Assembly (NCBI GenBank): GCA_051747265.1
Contig: JBNJFY010000010.1
Span: 62,001 to 126,000, forward strand
Direction of reading: 5' to 3'
Length of the DNA: 64,000 nt
Source of the DNA: JBNJFY01 sp051747265
GTDB lineage: Bacteria > Bacteroidota > Rhodothermia > Balneolales > Balneolaceae
Every line of letters begins with the position of its first letter. Position 1 is the first letter of the stretch. The notes below the pieces were generated by a model, which was not told the origin of the DNA, did no database searches, and saw only the letters and a list, made by a program, of their open reading frames with translations. Shown one piece after another: positions 37,115-45,486 of the stretch. The position numbers and the translations under genes are program-made.

Positions 37115-38191
37115 TTATCCCTTCGATTGATCTAATTGGATTTCCAGATCTACTGTGAATGTCTTTTCCGTTTGCCGAATATTCAATATGTGTTGATTGG
37201 GGTAAAGGATTCGTAAGCGTTTTCGGGCATTATCCAGGCCGAGGCCATCACCGGCCGATGGCTTCGAGGTTCGGGCCTTAATATCATTATTAGTGATCAG
37301 TCGAAGAGAGCCTTCATCTGGATCAACAGTAATATCAATCAAAATCTGATCGCCTTTATTAGAAACCTGCCCATGTTTAAAACAGTTTTCGATGAAAATG
37401 ATGAGTAGCATGGGCGCAATCTCTAACTGACTCGGCATCCCATTGATGGTGAAGTCGATTCGTTCGGGATGACTTAACCGCTGTTTGTAAAACTCTACAT
37501 AGCGGGCAATGTAGTCCAATTCTTGTTTAAGTGGCACAAACCGCTCTTGATGATGTTGCAGACCATAACGCAGTAGTTGTGCCAGTTGAATAATCGCATT
37601 GGATGTATATCGATGATTTTTCAACGCCAGAGCATAAATGTGGTTAAGGCTGTTGAACAGAAAATGGGGATTGATTTGCGCCCTTAGAACTCGGAGTTCT
37701 GTTTCAATTTGTTGCTTCTCCATGGCTTGCATCCGCTCTCGCATCTCTAGCTGCTGGAACCAACTTTTAGAAAACTCCAGGAGGGTAGAGACCACTAAAT
37801 ACAGAAGCATAAATTGCAGGATTTGCCACCAGTTGTAATAACTGATGAAATAATAGCCTGGGAACAACCAGTCGGAGAGATGGCGAAAGGTCCAGATATT
37901 GAGCTGTACTCCAAGCAACAGCAATAATAGTACGCCGAAAAAGTAAGCGGTATATTTACGAAGTCGTAAATATCGCTCAATCAGCACTTGGATGTGTGCC
38001 TCCACAACTACAATTAGGCTGATGTGAAAGAGCAGCGTATAAATTACATCAGCTAACGATAAACCGTAATCCTTGGTAAAAAAGCGCAATAGTCCGGCAA
38101 AGGAGATCAACCAGAACAGCAAATGCTGAACGAGTTTGGACCGTAATAAACGCGAGGGGGTAAGTGATGAAAAGAAAGACAATTCAGACAC
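37115..38191 (-). CDS. LytS-type membrane histidine kinase
   Basis: A 358-aa sensor kinase with four membrane helices in residues 20-140, no large periplasmic domain, a coiled-coil linker (about 145-170), the His_kinase domain with phospho-acceptor His176 in AQINPHFLFNSLNHIYAL, and a C-terminal ATPase with PMLLIIFIENCFKHG (N box) and GDGLGLDNARKRL (G box). All motifs look intact. It sits between a lipoprotein gene (18 bp upstream) and a degenerate receiver (4 bp downstream), so its true phosphorylation target may be encoded elsewhere. Confidence 0.93.
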   Translation of the reverse strand: MSELSFFSSLTPSRLLRSKLVQHLLFWLISFAGLLRFFTKDYGLSLADVIYTLLFHISLIVVVEAHIQVLIERYLRLRKYTAYFFGVLLLLLLGVQLNIWTFRHLSDWLFPGYYFISYYNWWQILQFMLLYLVVSTLLEFSKSWFQQLEMRERMQAMEKQQIETELRVLRAQINPHFLFNSLNHIYALALKNHRYTSNAIIQLAQLLRYGLQHHQERFVPLKQELDYIARYVEFYKQRLSHPERIDFTINGMPSQLEIAPMLLIIFIENCFKHGQVSNKGDQILIDITVDPDEGSLRLITNNDIKARTSKPSAGDGLGLDNARKRLRILYPNQHILNIRQTEKTFTVDLEIQLDQSKG

Positions 38192-38209
38192 GTATCAGCA
38201 GTCTTGGAT

Positions 38210-38803
38210 TTAGGAGTCAGAAATGCGCGTGAGCGTTTCCAAATTAACAAAAGCCTTGTATTCTTCTGCATATTTGACCATAAATTTTTGAAGCTCCTCT
38301 GTAGGAGCAGTCAATAAAATACTGCCATCTGATTTCTCCTCGTGTTTTATACGGATTTGACGTTGACGAATGCGTTTCTTCAACCAAGCTTCGTTGTACA
38401 TAGCGATTTTCAACTGATCGCCATCAAAGGAAATTTTGGAAAACGTATGTACCGGAACCAAATGTAACGCAGACCAAGTGTCATTTTTGGGGGGCTCACG
38501 TAAACTTAAATCCAGGAAATAATAAGAATCTAGTTGACCCAAATCGGCATAGAAGCGAGCGGTATCGCCGGAACTACTTATTTGAGTCATCAAATAACGA
38601 TTGGAATTCCGAAGGGTATCCCGTTCGAAAATAAATGTGCCTTCTTTATTTTCCCACGCCCCTAACAGTTCATCTTTGATGATTCGTTGTTCAGGGGTAA
38701 ATAAGGGATAATAGGAGGGTAAACAGCCACTGAAGAGTAGGGCAATCACTACCAATGGAAATACAATTAATCGGGGCTTCAGCTTCATATTCATTACCAA
38801 CAA
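38210..38803 (-). CDS. Lipoprotein of unknown function, first gene of the LytS operon
   Basis: Family not recognised. The N-terminus has a type II signal peptide with lipobox LFSGC (Cys27 from the first Met). Several starts are possible (Met1, Met4, Met6); Met6 gives the most regular signal peptide, MKLKPRLIVFPLVV. The mature part (about 170 aa) begins PSYYPLFTPEQRIIKDELLGAWENKEGTF in pieces, reminiscent of small envelope lipoproteins that report a sensed state through a lipocalin-like fold; this is only an impression. It is 18 bp upstream of the kinase and probably co-transcribed, so it may be a sensory accessory. Confidence 0.8.
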   Translation of the reverse strand: MLVMNMKLKPRLIVFPLVVIALLFSGCLPSYYPLFTPEQRIIKDELLGAWENKEGTFIFERDTLRNSNRYLMTQISSSGDTARFYADLGQLDSYYFLDLSLREPPKNDTWSALHLVPVHTFSKISFDGDQLKIAMYNEAWLKKRIRQRQIRIKHEEKSDGSILLTAPTEELQKFMVKYAEEYKAFVNLETLTRISDS

Positions 38804-39020
38804 TTTAAACTTAGGTACTACACTAGCTGCGTTGGGTCATCGTATAGGATAATGAATATTTTGAGGATTACCAGCAATCGATCTCTAGAGAGTGGATTTT
38901 GCAAAAATTACTTGCTGTTGCAATCCTAGTGTGGCGATCACCCGCTTACAGTGTCTGGATGGGGCATTAACGCTTGCCGGTTTTGAAGAGGTAATCCAAG
39001 TCCGCTTTAATTGAGTATCA

Positions 39021-39050
39021 AAAAGAAAAGGCGAGTGTTGCTAACTCGCC
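39021..39050 (-). terminator. Intrinsic terminator of the small minus-strand gene
   Basis: On the minus strand GGCGAGT-TAGCAAC-ACTCGCC is followed by TTTTCTTTTTG. It ends 31 bp after the stop codon of the 105-aa gene. Confidence 0.8.
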
Positions 39051-39080
39051 TTCAACTATTAGGATATGTTCAGATATGGC

Positions 39081-39398
39081 TTACGCCATCTGTACTTGTC
39101 GCTGTGTTTGACCAGAGGTATTCATCATTTCTGCCAAGGTCTTAAAATCTGGTCGTTTTTTATGACTTTGGATGGCTCGGCAGGCGTTTATCAGTGGTCG
39201 CGCGTGGTTCAGCGTTTCCTCATCATTACGTCTTGCCAAATGATTAATGATTAAACGGGTTTCGCTAGGAGTCGCATAACTATAGGGCTCCGGAAAGGAA
39301 AGGCCCACATACTTCGGAATATCTACATCGTATCCAAACGCAGAGATTCGAATCCCATCGTTAGATAAGCGATATTTTTTGAGAATGCCCTTTCGCAT
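39081..39398 (-). CDS. Small protein of unknown function (105 aa)
   Basis: Not recognised. The gene is supported by an excellent ribosome binding site, CAGGAGGAGA, 5 nt before the ATG, and by its own terminator 31 bp after the stop. The protein is soluble with no signal peptide or membrane helix. It begins MRKGILKKYRLSNDG, has a middle part rich in Pro and Tyr, and ends in a charged helical stretch with a Gln-rich tail (SGQTQRQVQMA). It forms a single-gene unit. Confidence 0.75.
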   Translation of the reverse strand: MRKGILKKYRLSNDGIRISAFGYDVDIPKYVGLSFPEPYSYATPSETRLIINHLARRNDEETLNHARPLINACRAIQSHKKRPDFKTLAEMMNTSGQTQRQVQMA

Positions 39399-39631
39399 AA
39401 TCTCCTCCTGTTTGGATTTATGGTTTATGGTTTTAGTTGGATTTCGTTACTAACTACGTTTAAGGTGTTAATTAAATTGCATTTATAAAGTTAAAACTTG
39501 TGGGGAAATGTATGAAAATGGCCTTACATAAGAATTATGACACCTGTAAAAAGAATTAATACACATACGGATGGAAGTGTTTTACTGCATATATTAGTTC
39601 AAAGCAATCTATGTGAATGTGATTCGGATCA

Positions 39632-40699
39632 ATGCTTAATGCTGAATTGAAAATGCGTGTACTGACGGCGATTCTGATATGCGGCCTGTTCATGGGAGTG
39701 TCCGATGGTATTGGGCAATCGATGACGGGTAGGGCCAAATCAAAAACTACTCTGAATGCGATTTTTTCAGAAGCTTCTGATATATCATCGATTCGGAGCG
39801 TACATATTATTCAGGAAGGGGAAGTCATTGGGAAACGCTACTTCCGGGGAGCTACTCCGGATTGGCCCATTAATATTAAATCGGCCTCTAAAAGCATCAC
39901 TTCTCTGTTGGTGGGTATTGCGATCGACGAGGGATACTTAGATTCGGTTAAACAACCCATTGGGCCATTTTTCGATTCTTATTTCGAAGCTCATCCCGAT
40001 TCACTCAAGGCCCAGATCACTATCCAGGATTTACTAACTATGCGCGCGGGTCTGGAAACAACCAGTTTTCATAATTACGGGCGTTGGGTAATCAGTAAGG
40101 ATTGGGTGGAATACATCTTAGCTCAACCCATGGTCAAACAACCGGGATCCGATATGATCTATAGTACGGGATCCACCCATTTACTGTCCGTGATCTTAAC
40201 CAAAGCGACTGGAATGAGTACACGTAACTTTGCTCAACAGTACTTGTTCGATCCGTTACAAATTCAAGTCGGAGGGTGGGATCGTGATCCCCAGGGATTT
40301 TACATGGGGGGCAATAATTTGGCCCTGAAGGCCGGCGATTTGATCAAAATTGGCCGGCTAGTCATGAATGGTGGAATTTATCAAGGACAACGGATCGTAT
40401 CTGATTCGTGGTTGGAACAGTCTTTTAAACGTTACACCCGCAGTAATTTCAATCCGTATGATTACGGCTATTCTTGGTGGATCAAGAAGGTGAATGGCTA
40501 TGAAATGCGTTTTGCCTGGGGATATGGCGGACAATACCTGTTTATGATCCCCGAACTGGATAGCATAATTGTAATTACTTCATCGCTAAAAAATGCCACT
40601 CAGGCCCGCAGCTACAAAGCTCCGATTTTTGAACTATTGCGGACGCAGATCATTCCTCTATTGGAAGCGGAGCAGGATAGTCCGACAGTAAAATCATAA
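39632..40699 (+). CDS. Exported serine hydrolase of the beta-lactamase (class C) family
   Basis: A 355-aa penicillin-binding-protein-like hydrolase. The active-site SxxK motif is SASK with Ser84, followed by SITSLLVGIAIDEGYL. The second motif reads YST where YxN is usual, and the third region is AWGYGGQYLF instead of HxG, as in many esterase-like members. The signal peptide is clear from Met8, MRVLTAILICGLFMGVSDG, ending GIGQ; ATG 39632 or ATG 39653 may be the start. It likely acts in the periplasm as an esterase, peptidase or cell-wall enzyme; the substrate is unknown. Its stop is one base from the stop of the convergent YciI-like gene, leaving no room for a terminator between them. Confidence 0.87.
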   Translation: MLNAELKMRVLTAILICGLFMGVSDGIGQSMTGRAKSKTTLNAIFSEASDISSIRSVHIIQEGEVIGKRYFRGATPDWPINIKSASKSITSLLVGIAIDEGYLDSVKQPIGPFFDSYFEAHPDSLKAQITIQDLLTMRAGLETTSFHNYGRWVISKDWVEYILAQPMVKQPGSDMIYSTGSTHLLSVILTKATGMSTRNFAQQYLFDPLQIQVGGWDRDPQGFYMGGNNLALKAGDLIKIGRLVMNGGIYQGQRIVSDSWLEQSFKRYTRSNFNPYDYGYSWWIKKVNGYEMRFAWGYGGQYLFMIPELDSIIVITSSLKNATQARSYKAPIFELLRTQIIPLLEAEQDSPTVKS

Positions 40700-40700
40700 T

Positions 40701-41141
40701 TTATGGTAGTGTTGATCCTTTGGCCGCCCACCAAGGATGAATTTCAATGACCAAGCGACCTGCCTTCACGCTCGGGTCTTGGTTGGCCAATCGTCGGGCT
40801 TGTTCGATGGTAGCGGTGTTGAAGATTAAAATTCCGCGAATTTCCCCGTCATCAGCAAAAGGGCCGGCTAGTGATACATGCCCCTCTTCACCCAGCTTGT
40901 TGATATGAGCGAGGTGTTTCTTTTGCAGTGCTTGGACTTCTTCCTCTGATTGAGAGCGTTGAGGACCACTCTTTAAAAACGCGATAAAATATTTCTGCAT
41001 CACAAAGGTGGTGTCCCCTTGCTGATATTCAAAGGTTTCGGGCTGTAAAGTATCTGCCGCCGCTTGAGCAAATAAATGATGGGGCTGAATCCATATCAGA
41101 AATGGGATCAGGATAAAACACAATTTGGCAATCGTACGCAT
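40701..41141 (-). CDS. Exported YciI-like domain protein
   Basis: A 146-aa protein with an N-terminal signal peptide (about 1-26, ending LFAQ) and a dimeric alpha-beta barrel YciI-type domain (about 48-140). Family features include KYFIAFLKSG, KHLAHINKLGEEG, LAGPF, and the ending PSVKAGRLVIEIHPWW. Most YciI proteins are cytoplasmic, so the signal peptide makes this a periplasmic variant. The substrate is unknown. It is convergent with the serine hydrolase, with stop codons one base apart. Confidence 0.85.
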   Translation of the reverse strand: MRTIAKLCFILIPFLIWIQPHHLFAQAAADTLQPETFEYQQGDTTFVMQKYFIAFLKSGPQRSQSEEEVQALQKKHLAHINKLGEEGHVSLAGPFADDGEIRGILIFNTATIEQARRLANQDPSVKAGRLVIEIHPWWAAKGSTLP

Positions 41142-41410
41142 AGGACTATTAGATAACAGGTGAGACTATATTTCTTATAAAATACCGAATTACATATTAC
41201 GGAGATAGGCAGGGGTGACGTGAGCTGTCATAGGGGGCGCTTATACTAGTAACAGATGCCTTGAGCATTCATCAAGAGAAATCAGGCAGGGAAGGCAGGG
41301 CATGATCATCTATTTCCACGGTACGCTACCTATCCGACCCCACAGACACGATATAGCGACCGCGAGGATCAGATGCGCCTTCTTCTTTCGTCGGATTGAT
41401 ATGACATGGA
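41142..41410. other. Intergenic stretch without recognised features
   Basis: Between the start of the YciI-like gene and the kgd terminator. It should hold the YciI promoter at its left end (AT-rich around 41160-41200). Nothing else is seen. Confidence 0.4.
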
Positions 41411-41447
41411 AAAGCCCGATTCGAATTATAGCGAATCGGGCTTTTTT
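41411..41447 (-). terminator. Intrinsic terminator after the 2-oxoglutarate dehydrogenase gene
   Basis: AGCCCGATTCG and CGAATCGGGCT form an 11-bp perfect stem with an 8-nt loop. T-runs flank it on both strands, so it can work in both directions. It lies about 30 bp after the kgd stop. Confidence 0.85.
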
Positions 41448-41478
41448 CAATCTGGGTTTCTAGGTGGTAGTAATTAAA

Positions 41479-44400
41479 TTATACGGCTCCTAAGGCTTCT
41501 TTGACCAGTTTCAACTGTTCGGCTTCGTGAATCTTCTTGATTCCGGTAGCTGGTGAAGCGGAAGGCAATCGACCGGCATACGTAACCTGCATACCATCGG
41601 ATAGTACCTTCTGGAGCCGAGGTAGGACGAAGGTCCAGGCGCCCATATTCTGGGGTTCTTCCTGGCACCAAACCACCTCATCCAATTGGTCGAAGTCAGT
41701 AAGCATTTCAGCGATATCGGCATCGGGGAATGGATAAAACTGCTCCAAACGGGCAATAGCCACATCATTGATCTCATTCTCCTGGCGATACTGTAACAGA
41801 TCGTAATAGACCTTGCCGGAACAGATCACCAAACGTTTGGCGTCACTTCCTTGAATTTCCTGATCAGGTATTAAGGGTTGAAACTTGCCGTTAGCAAGCT
41901 CTTCGGTGTTCGAAACCGCCATTTTGTGACGAAGTAAACTCTTCGGAGTCATTAGTATGAGTGGCTTTTTCTTCTCCTGCATCACTTGTTTGCGCAACAA
42001 ATGGAAGTACTGTGCCGGAGTGGTCAGATTGGCCACTTGCATATTGTCTTCCGCACAAAGCTGTAGGTAGCGTTCCAAACGAGCGGAAGAGTGCTCCGGT
42101 CCCTGGCCTTCATAGCCATGTGGCAGGTTCAATACCAAGGCGGTTTTCTGTCCCCACTTGGCCTCACAAGAGGAGATGAACTGGTCCACCGGTATCTGTG
42201 CGCCGTTGGCGAAGTCACCAAACTGGGCTTCCCAAATAACCAGAGCATCCAAATTAGTCGCGCTGTAACCGAACTCATAACCCACTACCGCGAACTCACT
42301 CAACAGCGAGTTGTAGGGAAAGAACGGGGCCTGATTGGCCGATAGATTATTCAGCGGAACAAAGGTTTGATTGGTCTCCGTACCGTGCAATTTGGAGTGA
42401 CGATGAGAGAAGGTGCCTCGCTCGGCATCTTGTCCGGTCAATCGCACCGTGGTACCATCTTTTAGCAGGGATCCGAAAGCCAAGGCCTCGGCAAAACCCC
42501 AATCAATTTTCTTCTTGTTCTCTTCCACGATTTCGGCACGTTTGGCCAAAATACGTAGCAATTTAGGATTAGCGTCGAAGTCCTGTGGAACGGTGTTCAG
42601 TTTGATCGCAATCTCTTTCAGGTCATCCACGGGGTAGGTGGTATCCGGGATTTCCCGACCGGATTGTTCACTTTCCCCGGTACTGAACATCTCTTCGGTA
42701 ACTTCCAACGGAGGAGCGTTTTTGGCGTCATCGAAGGCTTCGTGCAGCAATTCTTCGAACTCTTCAAAAATCTCTTCCGTTTCTTCTTTAGTCAGTTCAT
42801 TCTTACGTACCAATTCCTGCGTATAGATGTCGCGAACGGTATCGTGTTTCTTAATCTCATCGTACATACCAGGCTGGGTAAAGCCAGGCTCGTCACCTTC
42901 GTTATGTCCATGTTTGCGGTAACAAATGAGATCCAGCACTACGTCTTTACCAAACTTCTGGCGATAATCCATGGCCATGCGAATGGCGTGAACCGCTGCC
43001 TCGGGCTCATCACCGTTGATGTGGAAAATGGGTGCCAGAATCATTTTGGCCAGATCCGAAGCGTATTCGGTGGAACGACCATCTTTAGGCAAGGTGGTGA
43101 ATCCGATCTGGTTGTTTATGATCAAGTGAATTGTACCGCCAGTCTCAAAACCATCTAGCTGAGACATATTTAATGTTTCGGCAACCACACCTTGACCGGC
43201 GAATGCCGCATCACCATGAATGAGTAAGGGAAGAACTTCTTTATTTGCTTCATCGGATCCCTGCCGACGGAGTTCATCCTGAATAGCTCGGGCAGCTCCT
43301 TCCACTACCGGGTTGACCGACTCGAGGTGGCTGGGATTGGGCAACAATTCCAATTCAATGCTATGCCCATCGTTGGTCTGGTGTTTCCCTTTGGCTCCCA
43401 AGTGGTATTTCACATCGCCCGATCCCTGAATGGACTCCGGATCAATATTACCTTCGAAGTCGGCAAATACTTTATGGTACGGTTTGTTCATGGTATTCAC
43501 CAGGACATTCAAACGTCCACGGTGGGCCATGCCCATAAAAATCTTACGCACCTTGTGTTCCCCGGCTTTCTCCAGCATGAAGTCCAACATCGGAATCACC
43601 GTATCAGCACCTTCCAGCGAGAATCGCTTGTGCCCGATGTATTTCTTATGCAGGAACTGCTCAAAGGCCATCGCCTGGTTCAGTTTGTGGAGAATTTGTT
43701 TTTTCTCCTCGATCGTCAAGCTGGGATCATTAGTGGTAGATTCCATATGCTCGCGCAACCATTTGCGCTCTTCCAGATCTAACAGGTGCATGTATTCAGC
43801 ACCCATTTTTCCGCAATAGGTTTCGCGAAGCAAGCGAATGATTTCTCGGAGGGAAGCTTTCTCGCGGCCGCCCAAACCACCACAGTAAAATTCACGGTCC
43901 AGATCCCACATAGTCAGGCCGTAATACTCAAAGTCTAATTCGGGACTGTGACCGGGTTCTTTATCCAGCGGGTTCAGATCAGCCAAAACATGCCCGCGGG
44001 TGCGATACATGTTGATCAGCTGCATGACGGCAATGGATTTCTTGTTTTGCTCCAGAGAAGAGCCGCCTTGTCCATTTAGTTGACCCGCATAATTATCAGT
44101 GCCAAACGGAAGTGGTTCGTAGGGAATATCCAGATCTCGGAAAATACCATCATAGAAATCGCCTTCTCCATTCAATAGCTCATGAACCCGTTTTAGAAAG
44201 GCCCCGGATTCAGCTCCCTGCACGATACGGTGATCGTAGGTATTGGTCATGGTCATCACCTTACTGATGCCCAGGTGATTCAGCACATCCTGCGACATCG
44301 CCTGGTATTCAGCCGGATATTCAATGGCTCCGGTGGCGATGATACAACCTTGCCCCTTCATCAAGCGGGGGACCGAAGAAACGGTGCCGATCATCCCCGG

Positions 44401-45162
44401 ATTGGTAATACTGAGTGTGGTGTTCTGAAAATCCTCGATGGCCAGATTGCCACTGCGTGCCTTGTCGATCAGCTCTGCGAAGGCATAGAGAAACTCGCGG
44501 AAATCCATCTTGTTGACTCCCTTAATGTTAGGAACCAGCAGATTACGGGAGCCATCCTTGTTCTGCACATCAATAGCGATGCCCAAATTTACCTGATCGG
44601 GGATCGCCTTATAATTCGTGCTATCGTCGCGGTGGAAGTGGTTGTTCAGATTCGGAAAATCTTCAAGCGCCTTGATGACCGCCCAGGCAATGTAATGAGT
44701 GAACGATGATTTGGGTTCGCCTCGCTCCAGAAGATGACGATTGATGATAGTCCGATCTTCAATCAACATTTTGACCGGCATGACACGGAGGGAAGTCGCC
44801 GTGGGGACGTCCAGACTTTCATCCATGTTCTCCACAATCTTGTTGGAGACCCCTTTGATTTTTTCAAGGGTAACGCCTTTGGGAACTTGAGGAGCAGCAG
44901 GTTTCTTTTGGGCAGCCTGGGGCTGCTTCTTCGGTTGTTCCTTGGCCTTGGGGGCTGGAGCCGTTTCCACGGGCTTCTCAGTAGCCGTAGTTGCCGTAGG
45001 TGTAGCTTCTTGTGGTTGCGCGGGTTGTGTGGCTCTACCTTCCAATTCATCGAAATAGTTCCGCCAATGATCGGGGACCGAATTGGGGTCTTCGTTATAT
45101 TGATTGTAGAGTTCCTCTACCAGGGCAGAATTAGGTCCGAAAACAGCTTCGAGGGACTTCAA
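41479..45162 (-). CDS. kgd: Fused 2-oxoglutarate dehydrogenase E2-E1 (Kgd/OdhA type)
   Basis: A TCA-cycle enzyme of 1227 aa. Domains: a short E1 N-terminal helix (SALVEELYNQYNEDPNSVPDHW region, about 10-35), an Ala/Pro/Lys-rich linker (about 48-95), an E2 succinyltransferase catalytic domain (about 95-345, TNTYDHRIVQGAESGAF), then the complete thiamine-diphosphate E1 (about 380-1227) with GDAAFAGQGVVAETLNMSQL and IINNQIGFTT. No lipoyl domain is present. This is the architecture known from actinobacterial Kgd/OdhA. Lipoyl and E3 functions must come from other proteins. No ATG is available; the start is TTG 45162 (ATT one codon upstream is possible) and no Shine-Dalgarno is clear. It is a single-gene unit closed by a strong terminator. 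Confidence 0.95.
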   Translation of the reverse strand: MKSLEAVFGPNSALVEELYNQYNEDPNSVPDHWRNYFDELEGRATQPAQPQEATPTATTATEKPVETAPAPKAKEQPKKQPQAAQKKPAAPQVPKGVTLEKIKGVSNKIVENMDESLDVPTATSLRVMPVKMLIEDRTIINRHLLERGEPKSSFTHYIAWAVIKALEDFPNLNNHFHRDDSTNYKAIPDQVNLGIAIDVQNKDGSRNLLVPNIKGVNKMDFREFLYAFAELIDKARSGNLAIEDFQNTTLSITNPGMIGTVSSVPRLMKGQGCIIATGAIEYPAEYQAMSQDVLNHLGISKVMTMTNTYDHRIVQGAESGAFLKRVHELLNGEGDFYDGIFRDLDIPYEPLPFGTDNYAGQLNGQGGSSLEQNKKSIAVMQLINMYRTRGHVLADLNPLDKEPGHSPELDFEYYGLTMWDLDREFYCGGLGGREKASLREIIRLLRETYCGKMGAEYMHLLDLEERKWLREHMESTTNDPSLTIEEKKQILHKLNQAMAFEQFLHKKYIGHKRFSLEGADTVIPMLDFMLEKAGEHKVRKIFMGMAHRGRLNVLVNTMNKPYHKVFADFEGNIDPESIQGSGDVKYHLGAKGKHQTNDGHSIELELLPNPSHLESVNPVVEGAARAIQDELRRQGSDEANKEVLPLLIHGDAAFAGQGVVAETLNMSQLDGFETGGTIHLIINNQIGFTTLPKDGRSTEYASDLAKMILAPIFHINGDEPEAAVHAIRMAMDYRQKFGKDVVLDLICYRKHGHNEGDEPGFTQPGMYDEIKKHDTVRDIYTQELVRKNELTKEETEEIFEEFEELLHEAFDDAKNAPPLEVTEEMFSTGESEQSGREIPDTTYPVDDLKEIAIKLNTVPQDFDANPKLLRILAKRAEIVEENKKKIDWGFAEALAFGSLLKDGTTVRLTGQDAERGTFSHRHSKLHGTETNQTFVPLNNLSANQAPFFPYNSLLSEFAVVGYEFGYSATNLDALVIWEAQFGDFANGAQIPVDQFISSCEAKWGQKTALVLNLPHGYEGQGPEHSSARLERYLQLCAEDNMQVANLTTPAQYFHLLRKQVMQEKKKPLILMTPKSLLRHKMAVSNTEELANGKFQPLIPDQEIQGSDAKRLVICSGKVYYDLLQYRQENEINDVAIARLEQFYPFPDADIAEMLTDFDQLDEVVWCQEEPQNMGAWTFVLPRLQKVLSDGMQVTYAGRLPSASPATGIKKIHEAEQLKLVKEALGAV

Positions 45163-45486
45163 AATGTTGAGTTCTTGGTATTAGAAATTTGTGCTTGATG
45201 GACGAATCGCCCAGTTATAAAAAAAGCAGTCTGAAAAAACTGCATCAATTATTCTGTAGGTTGATTTAGCCAACTATGATCGTTAGTCACCAAAGGTAAC
45301 TATTTGTATAAAAAAGTGCGATTTCAATTAACGATAATTAGATACTTTTCGTGCAGCATAAAAAAGACCTGATAATTCGCGAAAAAGGATACAATGACTA
45401 TTTTAAAAGGCCGTTTATGATGCCTTTGAAATGCATACTATTAGCGTTGATAGTTAGTATTAACGATCTTCAATAAAATTTAATTT
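45163..45486. other. Divergent promoter region kgd / oligopeptidase
   Basis: An AT-rich 324-bp gap between divergent genes that must carry both promoters. On the minus strand a short hairpin (GCAGT, 8-nt loop, ACTGC; 45226-45243) followed by seven U lies in the expected kgd leader. It is a weak stem and may be an attenuator or chance. Confidence 0.4.

Noticed and set aside
42664..43158. Plus-strand frames opposite kgd (also 44230-44709, 43327-43782)
   Set aside because: Antisense shadows of a conserved enzyme gene, with no start context of their own.
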